64,000 bases of DNA, taken from NCBI GenBank assembly GCA_944989445.1, contig CALYLW010001014.1, positions 72,881-136,880 of the forward strand, read 5' to 3'. Origin of the DNA: Ampullaceana balthica (lineage: Eukaryota; Mollusca; Gastropoda; Lymnaeidae). A program made the position numbers and the translations under genes. Of this stretch, positions 10,655-22,730 are shown in pieces. The notes beneath the pieces were generated by a model. It worked only from the letters and a program-made list of their open reading frames with translations. It did not search any database and was not told the origin of the DNA. Position 1 is the stretch's first letter. Each line of letters begins with the position of its first letter.

Positions 10655-10885
10655 GCAGCAGAAAAAACACATCTCTTCAAACTTTACTTTCAAAATTAAT
10701 TGAGTGAACAAACATTTCTATGAATGATAAACGTAGCTTATATGTACCCTGTAATGTCGTTTATATGTTGTAGATATGATATGTATCTCTTACATTTAAT
10801 ACATTGTTTATTAAACGTGTTTTACTATTTTTATGTGAAGCGCTGTAAGGCCCAGCTACTTGCATAAATAAAGCGTTAATTTAAT
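10655..10885 (+). mobile_element. Diverged LINE 3' end
   Basis: It encodes the remnant KTHLFKLYFQN followed by a stop. The 3' part contains GATAAACGTAGCT and, further on, TGAAGCGCTGTAAGGCCCAG. The same order of motifs occurs in the better preserved copy at 34396-34590. Only the last codons and the 3' UTR are present, as usual for 5'-truncated LINE insertions. Confidence 0.6.
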
Positions 10886-11424
10886 CCATTAGTTCTTATC
10901 TTAAACACAATACACATTTATGTTCAACTTTGTTGCAAATGCCTTCATCCGTAAAAATAAAAACATTAAAAATTATTTAAATTAGTATAAAAAATCTCAC
11001 TTGAGTAAGTTTCCCTACTTATACCTATTAATTTGAGAAAAGGGAAAATAATTAGCCTTGAGAAAAATCCCTTTAAACTACGGAGCTTGAAAGAACTGAA
11101 CATTTTTTAAAGGAAATTAATGTCATTTTAAAAAAGGAAACATGAAAAAGAAATGACAGTCATGTAAGATTGGGATCCAAATTTTTAAGCATCAAATTAA
11201 ATAAGAATACCTCATAAATTTTATAATTATTATAAAGTTAAGAATGACTAAATAAACAAAATGATTGAAAATTCATAAATAATTACTTTTGAAGCTATTT
11301 TTTTAATAAGGGATATTTCTTAATTTCTTTAAAAAAACAGAGATGCTTTAGAGTTTATAAGTAAGCATATAATTTAAATCAGAATTACTTCTTTCCTCTC
11401 AATTGAAGGTTTGTCAAATCTACT
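10886..11424. other. AT-rich unique sequence
   Basis: Very AT-rich, without terminal repeats, RNA genes or convincing frames. Confidence 0.55.
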
Positions 11425-12650
11425 TAGTCACCAAGACAGCCACACATGACATTACAGTCACACATGATATGACAGCCACACATGACATCACAGCCACACA
11501 TGATATGACAGCCACACATGACATAAAAAGTCACACATGACATGACAGTCACACATGACATGACAGTCACACATGACATGAAAGCCACACATGACATGAC
11601 AGTCACACATGACATGACAGTCACACATGACATGACAGTCACACATGACATGACAGTCACACATTACAGTCACACATGACATGACAGTCACACATGACAT
11701 GACAGCCACACATGACATGACAGTCACATATGACATGACAGTCACACATGATATAAAAGTCACACATGACATGACAGTCACACATGACATGACAGTCACA
11801 CATGACATCGACAGCTATACATGACATGACAGCCACACATGACATGACAGTCACACATGACATGACAGCCACACATGACATGACAGTCACACATGACATG
11901 ACAGCCACACATGACATAAAAGTCACACATGACATGACAGTCACACATGACATGACAGTCACACATGACATGACAGTCACACATGACATGACAGTCACAC
12001 ATATGACAGTCACACATTACATGACAGTCACACATATGACAGTCACACATTACATGACAGTCACACATGACATGACAGTCACACATGACATGACAGTCAC
12101 ACATGACATGACAGTCACACATGACATGACAGTCACACATGACATGACAGTCACACATGACATGACAGTCACACATGACATGACAGAGACATATGACATG
12201 ACAGTCACACATGACATGACAGAAACATATGACACGGCAGTCACACATGACATGACTGAAACATGTGACATGACAGTCACACATGACATGACAGAAACAT
12301 ATGACATGACAGTCACAAATGACATGACATAAACATATGACATGATAGACACATATTACACGACATCCCCATATGACACGATAGACACATATGACACGAC
12401 AGACACATGTGACATGACAGGAAACATATGACATGACAGAAACATATGACACGACATAAACATATGACATGATATACACATATGACATGACAGACACATA
12501 TGACATGATATACACATATGACATGACAGACACATATGACATGATATACACATATGACATGACAGACACATATGACATGACAGTATCAATGACATGATAG
12601 AAACAAATGACATGATAGAAACAAATGACATGACAGACAAACATGATTTT
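11425..12650. repeat. 18-bp minisatellite with subfamily gradient
   Basis: About 67 copies of CATGACATGACAGTCACA. The left two thirds alternate AGTCACAC and AGCCACAC variants. From about 12180 rightwards AGACACATATGACATGAT-type variants take over, so the array has a left-to-right succession of subfamilies. A unit length divisible by three yields open frames up to 295 codons on the minus strand and 176 on the plus strand, which are by-products. Confidence 0.97.
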
Positions 12651-13345
12651 AAGAGCATAGAAAATGGGCATCAAAACCCACACGGTCTTTTCTCTAGAAA
12701 GTAAATAGTTTGTGTTTTTTTACTCCGGTAGCTATCCTCTTAACTCCCGTTATTAGCCAATAAATGAATGAAAAAGCTTTGTTTTTGCTAGGCTATTTCT
12801 GAGTCTCTAGGCAACATTTTCTGAGTGCTGTCTGGTGCTGTCTGGTGCTGTCTGGTCCCTTCAAGTGTAATTCTTTAAGAATGTTCGATGTCTCTATTCC
12901 AACTTAGACTTCTCGGAACAACTTCAGTTTTATCACAACGTTTTCTTCTCCCCTTTTTACATTTATGTCACGTGATTTACGCCACGCGCGCGGAAGTTCA
13001 TATCCGGTTAGACGACGGAGAACCTGACATGGGCTGATGTCTAGACCGTTGCCAGGGGCGTGTGATCCCAATGTGACAAAAGTATTAAAACTGTAAAATA
13101 CTTCACACTTTAATGTACTGCGATGTTTCCTTCATTGTCCAAATATAACGGTGTTTGAATGACCCGTCGTATTTATGTTGCGAATAACTGGTCTGCTCAT
13201 GAGTATCGACCTGGTATGTCACAAGTATTGTAAGAACTACAACGCTGGGATTGGGTGGGTGGGTGTTTCTCATCAAAGATATTTATAAAGGCCTAACACC
13301 CCCAGCCACGGTAGAAGTAATCCTAGTTACGCTGCGTTACTGTAT
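12651..13345. other. No recognisable gene
   Basis: Unique sequence with a three-fold 10-bp repeat (GTGCTGTCTG) at about 12826-12857. No gene or transposon was recognised. Confidence 0.5.
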
Positions 13346-13530
13346 GTTACTATTCTAAATACCTGTTACATTACAGCACAAATACCTGTTACATTACTTC
13401 CCAAATACATGTTACATTACTTCCCAAATTCATGTTACATTACTTCCCAAATACATGTTACATTACGTTTTCTAAATACCTGTTACATTACTGACCAAAT
13501 ACAGGTTACATTACTTCCTTAATACCGCCT
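13346..13530. repeat. Minisatellite, ~25-bp unit
   Basis: Seven imperfect copies of a unit containing AAATACCTGTTACATTAC, alternating with TTCCC or AGCAC linkers. Confidence 0.9.
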
Positions 13531-13587
13531 ATTGTACAACCAAATCTGATTTTATTGTCGCTATTCTTAAGTTGCTATTGTCCATAT

Positions 13588-15190
13588 AACCAGTATGTTA
13601 TTGTTCATATAATCATTATGATATTGTCCATGTAACCAGTATGATATTGTCCATGTCATCAGTATGTTATTGTCCATATAACCTGTATGTTTTTGTCAAT
13701 ATAACCAGTATGTTTATTGTCCATATAACCAGTATGTTATTTTCCATATAACCAGTATGTTATTGTCCATGTAACCAGTATGTTATTGTCCATGTAACCA
13801 GTATGTTATTGTCCATGTAACCAGTATGTTATTGTCCATGTAATCAGTATGTTATTGTCATATAACCAGCATGTCCATATAACCAGTATGTTCTTGTCCA
13901 TATAACCCAGCATGTCCATATAACCAGTATGTTATTGTCCATGTAATCAGTATGTTATTGTCCATATAACCAGCATGTCCATATAACCAGTATGTTATTG
14001 TCCATGTAACCAGTATGTTATTGTCCATGTAATCAGTATGTTATTGTCCATATAACCAGTATGTTATTGTCCATATAACCAGTATGTTATTGTCCATATA
14101 ACCAGCATGTCCATGTAACCAGTATGTTATTGTCCATGTAATCAGTATGTTATTGTCCATATAACCAGTATGTTATTGTCCATATAACCAGCATGTCCAT
14201 ATAACCAGTATGTTCTTGTCCATATAACCAGCATGTCCATATAACCAGTATATCCTTGTCCATATAACCAACATGTCCATATAACCAGTATGTTTCTTGT
14301 CCATATAACCAGCATGTCCATATAACCAGTATGTTCTTGTCCATATAACCAACATGTCCATATAACCAGTATGTTCTTGTCCATATAACCAGCATGTCCA
14401 TATAACCAGTATGTTCTTGTCCATATAACCAGCATGTCCATATAACCAGTATGTTATTGTCCATATAACCAGCATGTCCATATAACCAGTATGGTATTGT
14501 CCATATAACCAGCATGTCCATATAACCAGTATGTTATTGTCCATATAACCAGCATGTCCATATAACCAGTATGTTATTGTCCATATAACCAGCATGTCCA
14601 TATAACCAGTATGTTATTGTCCATATAACCAGCATGTCCATATAACCAGTATGTTATTGTCCATAATAACCAGCATGTCCATATAACCAGTGTGTTTATT
14701 GTCCATATAACCAGCATGTCCATATAACCAGTATGTTATTGTCCATATAACCAGTATGTTCTTGTCCATATAACCGGTATTTTATTGTCCTTATAACCAG
14801 TATGTTACTGTCCATGTAACCAGGGCCGTCTTAACGCATATGCCCTTTTGGCATTTGCCCGGGGTCCAACGATCATAGGGGCCCCATGTGAATATGTTTA
14901 TATATATATATATTATGTATATTTATTTTTTTATTCCTGCGCACACTCTTTCTTTTGCCCAGGGGCCCAACACTATTTCTTTGCCCCAGGGGGCCTAAAT
15001 GGTGTAAAGACGGCTCTGCATGTAACCAGTATGTTATTGTCCATATAAGCAGTATGTTCTTGTCCATTATAACCAGTATGTTATTGTCCATATAAGCAGT
15101 ATGTTCTTGTCCATATAAGCAGTATGTTATTGTCCATATAAGCAGTATGTTCTTGTCCATATAACCAGCATGTCCATATAAGACGTGTGT
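13588..15190. repeat. 23-bp array with 40-bp higher-order unit
   Basis: The basic unit contains TTATTGTCCATATAACCAG. From about 14160 to 14750 a 23-bp and a shortened 17-bp unit alternate as a regular 40-bp higher-order repeat. Copies on the left flank are simple and more diverged. The array is interrupted by a hAT MITE at 14821-15018, then resumes with a GCAG variant until 15190. Minus-strand open frames (99-142 codons) are side effects. Confidence 0.96.
14821..15018. mobile_element. hAT MITE with CAGGGCCGTCTTAA ends
   Basis: A 198-bp insertion with terminal repeats CAGGGCCGTCTTAA and TAAAGACGGCTCTG and a perfect 8-bp duplication CATGTAAC (14813-14820, 15019-15026). The duplication is array sequence, so the MITE landed in an existing array. 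The interior has inverted GCCC/GGGGCCC blocks and a TA-rich centre. There is no coding capacity. Confidence 0.95.
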
Positions 15191-15754
15191 TATTGTCAAG
15201 ATGACCATTATTTTATCAACTGCCATATAGACCTGATAATGTCACTGTTCAATAGCTGACATCGCCATTGTTTACTTGTTGTAAATATGGAATAAGTCTT
15301 CCGAAACTCACAGCTCAGTGTGACGTCATACTCTGTTTTTCTTACGGGAAATAATCGCGCCAATGAAGGACATTCCGAACATTCTTCCCCGATTAAACCT
15401 CTTCCTCAGGCACCCCCATTACACACACACCCAAATTCAGACACATACTCAGACACGCATCCCACCTTGCATCGTAATGAGAAATCGTTGACTGCTGAAA
15501 ATACTTTTTTTTTAAAATCACCTGCCACGTATCTTCTGATCAAATGTTCTGCTTGGAAACCTCTTAAAAAAAATAAAATAACAACTGGAATGGTAGACCT
15601 ACATTGATCTGGCGGTATTTAGAGTTGACACTCTAAATTTAGAAAGTCACCATTTATCGCGACTGTGCGCCGAGAAAAGAAAAGACCGCGTCAATACGCA
15701 GGGTTATTTTTTTCCGCCCTCCCTTTCAAAGAGTAGCATTTTTATCAGTTAAGT
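15191..15754. other. No recognisable gene
   Basis: Unique sequence. A 95-codon frame at 15320-15607 has biased composition and no recognisable domain. Confidence 0.5.
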
Positions 15755-17616
15755 CTCAGGGGTTCCTAACCAGTGGTGCATGCACCCCCAAGGGGTGCAT
15801 GAGCAGGTTCCAGGGGGTGCATGAACCATTCAGAGAAAAAAAAAGAAAAAGAGGGGGGAAAAAAAAGAAGTAAAAAAAAGAAAGAAAACTGATAATCTGA
15901 AAATGTAAACCATAAGCAAGGCATGCCGCGTTAAAGGGTGCCCATATACAACCATTTTTTTTTACTCATTCGCACATCGTTCTGCGCATGTCGAAAATTG
16001 ACGGAAAAACTTTAGCAAATAAACGGTTCGCTCTACGTGTTCTTCGGAATTATGTATTTTACGTCACAGTTTTCTAAAAATAATTTAATTTTGTCATCAA
16101 ATACGTCAGATAAATCTCTTCCGGTGACCCTCCAACTGTTTTGAGCGGATGTAAACGTCGGGATTTTTTCCCTCCACTTTTATTGCTCTGTACGCTGCAA
16201 AGGTCTTAAAAACGTTATTTTTACGCCATTATTCGTCATTGAAACCTAAAATCTTGAGTTGAGCATCCAATTCCGGTCATTAAAAACATCAACTTCGTCA
16301 GTTAAAAATTTGCCTGTGACTGGTACGACTTTCCGATTGTCATCACCCCCTCAAAATCGTTAATAAATAATAAAAAAGGAGAGAGAGATGGAACACAAAA
16401 GCCTCAGTGCTTCCACTGTGGAAAAATCTTGTGCAATGACAACATGAAGCCTGTTAGACTACGAGAGCACTTGGAGAAAGTCCATCCATACAATTCCAAG
16501 GACAGTGTTGAGGTCTTCAAGCAGAAGAGAGCTCGCTTCTTGACCTCAGGTACCTTGCCCAAGCTTGGATTTTTCTTTGTCACAGAAATCTGCACTAGAG
16601 GCATCATTCAAGGTTGCATATCTTATTGCAAAGAACAAGAAGCCCCACACCATTGGAGACCTTTGGTGAAGCCTTGTGCTCTGGAGATGGTGGAACTGAT
16701 GTGTGGTCACCAGCAGAGGAAGCATGTTGAGAAAGTTCCTTTGTCCAATGACACTATTCATTCAAGGATTAGTGACATGGCTGCAGACATTCTGGATCAA
16801 GTCTTGTGCGAGATGAGAAGCAGTCCTTTTCCATTTAGCATGTAGCTGAATGAATCCACTGATGTATCACAATGCAGTCAGCTTATTGTATTTCTGAGAT
16901 ATGTTCACTGTGGATTGCCGAAGGAGGAATTTCTCTTTTGTAAACTTGGGCAACTTTCCACTCTTGGATGAAGTTGTAATATCTGGTGCAGAAGGAAGCA
17001 CTGAGGGATCACTGCCTGACAAAATCAAAGGGGAAATTTCAGAGCACCTTTCAACATTGCAAAGGTCCTTTGATGGGTATTTCTGTCAAGAAATTGCTAG
17101 GAAAGATCTTTGGATTCGCAATCCTTTTCTCTATGACTTAGACAACATAGACAGTGACTTTGCTAAAGATGACCTGATTGATTTGAGAACCAGAGAAGTA
17201 CTGAGGAGTGCCTTAAGTTGCAATACCTTGATTGAGTTTTGGTGCGCCCAGCTAGATTCCTACCCACATCTAGCCAAGAGAGCAGTACTGACTCTCCTTC
17301 CATTTGCCACAACCTATCTCTGTGAAGCAAGATTCTCCACACCTTTGACGATTAAAACCAATGAAAGGAATACGTTGAATGCTGATGATGACATGATTAT
17401 GGCTTTGTCCAAAACAGTCTCCAAATTTAAATCGCTGATTGATCATAAGAAGCAACAGATCTCTCACTAAATTCCCTGTTGCCTATTGTCAAAACTGTTG
17501 TGTTCCTAAAATAAACATAGTTTATTATGCAATTTCTGCAAGTTTCACGAGGGGGTGCATGAACTCTTTTGGGCATCTGAAGGGGTGCATGGACCCCAAA
17601 AGGTTAGGAACCACTG
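15755..17616 (+). mobile_element. Internally deleted hAT transposon
   Basis: The left end reads CTCAGGGGTTCCTAACCAGT and the right end GGTTAGGAACCACTG. These are near-perfect inverted repeats with further inverted GGGGTGCATG motifs just inside. AGTTAAGT occurs at 15747-15754 and 17617-17624, an exact 8-bp duplication; the left end then carries two additional bases (CT) before CAGGGG. The element carries the transposase pseudogene at 16306-17470. Autonomous members of this type are usually larger, so this is a deletion derivative. Confidence 0.88.
16306..17470 (+). pseudogene. hAT transposase pseudogene (SCAND3/ZBED5-like)
   Basis: Two pieces of one transposase remain. The first starts near 16390 with a BED-like zinc finger: CFHCGK (C-x2-C), then LREHLEKVHP with the two histidines. 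It runs to an in-frame TAG at 16843-16845. Reading on, the same frame gives LNESTDVS and LRYVHCGLPKEEFLFCK, the start of the catalytic core, then ends at 16969-16971. The Asp usual in LDESTDV is Asn here. The second piece, in another frame (to 17470), has SEHLSTLQRSF and the C-terminal dimerisation region: LLPFATTYLCEARFS, IKTNERNTLN. Most of the RNase-H-like core and its insertion domain between the pieces is missing. No ATG opens the first frame; the first internal Met is at 16444. The protein would have bound the terminal repeats and cut DNA in the nucleus; this copy cannot. Confidence 0.88.
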
Positions 17617-17624
17617 AGTTAAGT

Positions 17625-18520
17625 ACTAGGCGTCTTGATGAAGAGGACACATGCGGGTGGGGTGGGGGTTGGGGAGAAATAACAGATTATTTATTTTTTA
17701 AAGGCATGACTTGCAGAATCTGTAAGGTTTTAAATAAGTTAGATCGACAGACCTTTTCTATGTAGATGTGAGGCGAATTCTTACTGATTCATATGTAATA
17801 CATGATTTTTTTATTTTTTTAATTTAATTAATTTTTTAAAGAGACATTATCGGAGTATGTGTTTTGTGTTGACTCCGTTTGTACGCGCACCGGCACTTAG
17901 TAAAAAATCGAGGGACGCAAAATTCATTTTATGCAACTCTGGAGGAACGTTCCGAATACTGAAATAAAAAAATAAAATAAAAAATAAATTTAAAAAATCC
18001 AAATAAATAAGTCTCAATATACTTTTTTTAAAGGTAAATTATATAAACGTATCCTTTTAAACAATCTGCAAATAATAAAAAATAATAATGTAAAGCGAAA
18101 ATTAGATTATAACACGGGCCGAAGTGAGTTTCATGACGAGAGGTGTTACAAGAATATTTTGCGCCCGGAGGACAAAATATAAAAATGATAAATTCTGCGC
18201 CCCGAACCGTCTCGTTTAAACAAAGTTCACTATAATGTAACGTTGTAAGCCTCATTTTGTTGGCGCCTCTGTATCTCGGCCTCCATTGCCCCACATTGTT
18301 ACGACACTGACCGTCGCCCAACACAAATGGGGTATACTGTACATCTTTGATTTAGCTACTGATACGAAGGGACGTAGGTTCACATACAAGACATCTCAGC
18401 GATGGCGAGAATATTAACATATATTGGTTGGTGTATTCTGTAGTGGCTAAATCTTCATCGCTTTCAAACGATGGTTATAACCATGCTACCTCCATGCTAC
18501 CTCACAAAGATTTTGGAATG
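17625..18520. other. No recognisable gene
   Basis: AT-rich sequence with short G-rich and GCGCCC-containing stretches. I could not assign terminal repeats or a domain. Confidence 0.45.
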
Positions 18521-18524
18521 CAGA

Positions 18525-19966
18525 AAATCCGGCATTGGACGCTGTTTTCAACGTGTGTTTTCGATCGTCAAACTTTTAGGCCAAAGCTATTTGGCATTTA
18601 AAGCCAGTAATGAAAATTTATATGAAAGTGATGGAAGATATGGAATATTCTGAAAGCTAGTCTAACTACTTGCTAAATTCGATCCTGTCATGTAGGAACA
18701 TTTAAGTAGGGGTTAAAACCCCATTAAAAACAGCATTAAAAACACATACTTTAGAAAGAACATTCAAAATGATAATACCATGTGGTAGCCAATTCTTTAA
18801 CCTGGTCATAAATAATACCATGTGGTAGCCACTCCTTTAACCTGGTCATAAATAATACCATGTGGTAGCCACTCCTTTAACCTGGTCATAAATAAAACGG
18901 TCAAACAATCTTGAGAAGGAGCCAACTTCTTTGATACTTTCCAAAATTTGTACTAATTGTTTTCTTCATCGACTTTCAGACGGACCATTCTTTTTAAGCA
19001 CGTTGAAGAACTAAGCTTATAACTTCTCAATGACACCAGGTGGGAAAGTCGAGTTGATGCTTTAAAGTCGTTGAGTTATAAAATAGGTCAAAATATATAA
19101 TGCTTTGCCGAGTTTCTACGAGAACAGAGATATAGATAGCTCAATAAGAGATGAAGCACCTGGACTAGTTCAAAATTCTTTGTTCTCTCGTGCAATGATA
19201 TGAGGTATTAAATCACGTCAATCTCACTAGTAAACAAATGCAGGGCAAAAATTATGATATTACATTGACAAGAAAACTATTGGAAAGCCCCTTTTTTTTA
19301 ATTACTATTATTTATGGTTTTAATAATTATTTGAGATCGTACAACCACTTTAATGCCATCCTTGTTCATGCTGGAGTAATGGCATCCGAAATACATGAAG
19401 ATCAAAAATTTGACTAAATACGTAGGCATGGCGTTCATAGGACTAAAAGACAATTTGATGAAAATCAGGGTGAGACCATAATCGATGGACACGACAATAT
19501 ATATATATAATTCTTTAACCCCCTGCAATCAAGTCCTTAGAACTAATATTTTTCAGCTGCAACATAACAACAGTTACTTCTGTTTTTATGTCAAAGATAA
19601 GAACTGCTAGAATCTAGTTCTTCTGTAAATTTTGGCAGATTGCAAAGATTTGGAAACCCTTTTAACAGATCATCGGATAGAAACCGCCGAAAAATTTGTG
19701 ATGAAATTTCACTGGTGTGTTTTCTATTGGAAAAAGATTGGTACTTTTGGAAGCATTGCTCTAAGAATTCCGCAAACTCTTCCAATAAGTGTTATGTCCG
19801 GTGAACGTAATTTTTATTAACTTAAAATAATCAATAACTTTTTGAGAACAGCAACATCTCAAACAAGATTGTCAGACATCGCTATATTAGTAATTGAATA
19901 TGAACCCAGTAACAGCTTAGATGTTTCTAGACTAATTAGAGAATTCTCTGAACTAAAAGTTCGTTA
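18525..19966 (+). pseudogene. Decayed hAT transposase (DUF4371/ZMYM1-like)
   Basis: Conceptual translation with many stops and frame changes gives, in the right order, blocks typical of DUF4371-containing hAT proteins. At 18550-18710: KLLGQSYLAFKASNEN, then LLAKFDPVM. At about 19025-19090: LNDTRWESRVDALKSL. At 19215-19260: a block like INLTSKQMQGKNYD. At 19345-19490: HFNAILVHAGVMASEI and KRQFDENQGE. At 19755-19966: the dimerisation region LRIPQTLPISVMSGERNF, then LRTATSQTRLSDIA and VSRLIREFSELKVR with a stop. At least five in-frame stops are visible, one of them within the dimerisation block at about 19817. No terminal repeats were found. A 40-bp sequence triplicated inside (18770-18895) is a later expansion. 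This is a fossil, much older than the element at 15755. Confidence 0.82.
18770..18895. repeat. 40-bp tandem repeat, 3 copies
   Basis: Three copies of a 40-bp unit containing AATACCATGTGGTAGCCACT, spaced exactly 40 bp. They lie inside the decayed transposase, so the tandem duplication arose in transposon-derived DNA. Confidence 0.95.
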
Positions 19967-20204
19967 AAATATTGTCTGAATTATGGTCATGGTACCTGTT
20001 TTTTAATGAAGTATTATGAGTAAAAACTAATCAAAAGTATTTCAGGTAGTTACTGCGTTTTTCGGAAGTTACCTAAAAATATTTTTAAAAAGCCATATCA
20101 ATTTTTGTTAAAGATTGCTTACATTGTAATTACACAGAGGCGCAATTTATTATTTTTTTTAACTTTTGCATTGACCGATTCAATGGCTAAATCCGGCCCT
20201 AGGA

Positions 20205-20455
20205 AAAAGTAAATAAAGTTGACAGAAGATTGTTGGAATAGGTGGTTAAATATGATTGGGAAGTTGGTGGAACAGGTAAATAAAGTTGACAGAAAAAAGT
20301 TTTTTGATGAAAACCGAAACTGATGTGATGTACTAATAAGATGTACCGATATGATATTTTGATTGATGTATTGATATGATGTATTGATATGATGTTTTGA
20401 TATGATTTTTTGATGTGATGTTTTGATATGATGTACTGATATGATTTAGTGACAA
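20205..20455. repeat. Short AT-rich tandem repeats
   Basis: Two copies of GTAAATAAAGTTGACAGAA, 67 bp apart, are followed by about eight imperfect 16-17-bp units of the type TTGATATGATGTATTGATA (20320-20455). Confidence 0.8.
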
Positions 20456-21119
20456 GTGTGGAATGCAAGAGACAAAAGCGGCATTTTGAGTCGTCAGATT
20501 ATTAGAATAAATGATGTCAAGAATTCCAGTACAGACAAAATGCGTGATGGCCAAAAATATTTACGCGGCTGAGTCAATCCAAAGACACGCGATTATTGTG
20601 GATAAGTTTGAGCGACACATGCAACTCATTTGTTTCTGAACGACACGTTGGTATGAATGACGCCACGACACATCAGAGGCGTAGCCAGGATATTATAACA
20701 TTAGCCACCCCGCTTCCCCGTAAATTACAAATTTACGTATGTGCACTATATTATAATGTGACATTGAATGCCCCATTTGTGCGCCCCTGTCCCTGGCGCC
20801 CGGGGACATATGTTAGTTAAATGGTCTCTTTTCGAGATTTTGAGACGTCCTGACGAGAAGATTCGAACGTTGCAGCAGACGTTGCTAGACCAAATATTCA
20901 GCAGTCAATCTTAAAACTAAACAAAAAACACTTCGACTTCAAAAAAATAGGGGGAGGGAAAAATAAGATATCAGCAAAATGAGTTTTGTATTAATTTAAA
21001 CTAGATACTATCCACAGTTTAGCATACTGCGCAGACTTGCTCATAGATAGTGCAAAGAAAAGTGGAAAGAGAACAGACACAAACTACATCACAAAGAAAT
21101 CAGAACAATGTGAGTGAAC
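20456..21119. other. Unique sequence; possible hAT left end near 20673
   Basis: CAGAGGCGTAGCCAGGAT at about 20675 resembles a common hAT terminal repeat, but I found no matching right end or duplication. The rest is unremarkable. Confidence 0.35.
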
Positions 21120-21480
21120 CTCGAGGGAAGGGGGAGAACCACCGACGCATTGTTGGTATCGAAACATGCGCGCTGCTGTTAGCTACCTGCACCGCGCCCT
21201 GCACCACCCTAGCTTGCCAACCATAAACTGTGATTGGCTGACCCTGGCGACGGAGGGTCATCCGTCAAGCTTATTTGCACTCGTCTTGTGATTGTTCTGG
21301 GGCTTGAACCTAGGACCTTCCGCGTGCTACGAAATGCATGTTATTCTGTGAAGGAACAACGAAAGTGAACTCAAGCAGCATATTTGGTCTCGATGACCAC
21401 CCCCTCTCCACCACCTCCGCTTGCCAACCATAAACTGATTGGTCGACCCCAGCGAGGTTCATTCCTCCTGCTTATTTTGA
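21120..21480 (+). repeat. Dispersed repeat family F, two copies
   Basis: Two partial direct copies share GCTTGCCAACCATAAACTG, then ATTGG and GACCC. The first (about 21130-21290) is longer and includes ACCGACGCATTGTTGGTATC. The second is at about 21385-21475. A third lies inverted at 26840-26990, beside the 25-bp array. Class unknown. Confidence 0.7.
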
Positions 21481-21996
21481 CATACTCGCTCTTGCTTTGC
21501 TGAATTATAAATATAGATTGTTTTTAAATTTCAAGTATTCATGTGAGAAGTTGTAGTTGAGGAAGTCTGCCCTCATACGTCAAGGTCAGAGTGGATGAGG
21601 TGTGGGGAAAGCTGGGCCAGAAATTAGAAATGGATTAAAGCCATACTCCAGCAAAATACCCATGTGGGTTTCCTTAATGAATCTTTATGTGGATTGAAAG
21701 CTGGGTAGAGCTTTAAGGGTCATGAGACATTGCAAAAGTTTTGTTTACATGATATTCCGGACTATTCCAAGGGACTAGTATAAAGAAACTAATTTTTGTT
21801 TTGTTTTACTTCATGGACTCAAAGACTTTAAATCTTTTCGACGCTTTCCTAATAACTTTCTTTGAATAACTGAAGTTATAGAGGAACACAAGAATTTCTC
21901 AAAGGAGCTATACAAATATGACATCATTTAATTATGTACCTGGTAAGTTTATTTTTAAAGAAAAAAAATCTTTACACTAAATTTTGAAGCACACAA
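21481..21996. other. No recognisable feature
   Basis: Unique AT-rich sequence. Confidence 0.5.
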
Positions 21997-22282
21997 GGGG
22001 AAGTTCCATAATGTACGTCACGCTATTTTTGACCATTTTTAACTCCCCACCTCCCCCCTGTCACAAACTGTCACAAATCTCAGAAACCCCCCCCCCTTAA
22101 GTACTTCACACTTTCGAACAAAATGTTGTTTTTTAATTAACAAAATAATTAAAATTTAATATAAAATACCGTGACGTCACACACGGCCGGACCCCCCCCC
22201 CTTCCCCCGGTCACAAACTGTCACACTTTCTTATACCCCCCCCTCCCCCCTCTGGAGCGTGACGTACTTTATGGACGGCCCC
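21997..22282. mobile_element. MITE family B, copy 2 (3-bp TSD)
   Basis: The ends are GGGGAAGTTCCATAATGTAC and GTACTTTATGGACGGCCCC. It is flanked by CAA at 21994-21996 and 22283-22285. It is the inverse-orientation relative of the copy at 8486 and shares CTGTCACA(A/C)T motifs and the central AT-rich block. Long C runs inside may be poorly resolved. Confidence 0.88.
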
Positions 22283-22285
22283 CAA

Positions 22286-22730
22286 CTATTCCTACCGTTC
22301 AAGTATTCATTTCTAGCTGCCATTGTCTTACGGTTACTTCCGTTCCTCATACCGAGGAGTTCTGACACTGTCTCTTCCACGATGCAGTCGTCGTCTGCTG
22401 TATCTCAGACAGACCAGTAGAAGAAATATTGCAATTAAAACAATATCAGAAGACCTGCTTTTTTACAGCCAAGCCTAGTTTTCAAAGTATTAAAAAAAGT
22501 ATAATAAATTTAAAGAACGAAATGAGAATCAAGAGGCGTGAAAGGTATTGGAAGTTGCGCGGTTCTGTTGGTGTTCCACTCAAGTACCTGCTGCCAAGGT
22601 CGAGATGACATTTAGCGGTCAAACAGTGATCTCCACTCACGAGAGATCAACCGCCGTACCAGAGAGAACCAATGATCCGGAATTACCCAACCTGGAGTCT
22701 CTTGTGGCCACAAACAATATTTTTTCTTAC
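22286..22730. other. No recognisable gene
   Basis: Unique sequence with a short frame at 22548-22742 of no recognisable type. Confidence 0.45.

Noticed and set aside
20673..20815. Complete hAT MITE starting CAGAGGCGTAGCCAGGAT
   Set aside because: No matching right terminal repeat or 8-bp duplication was found.
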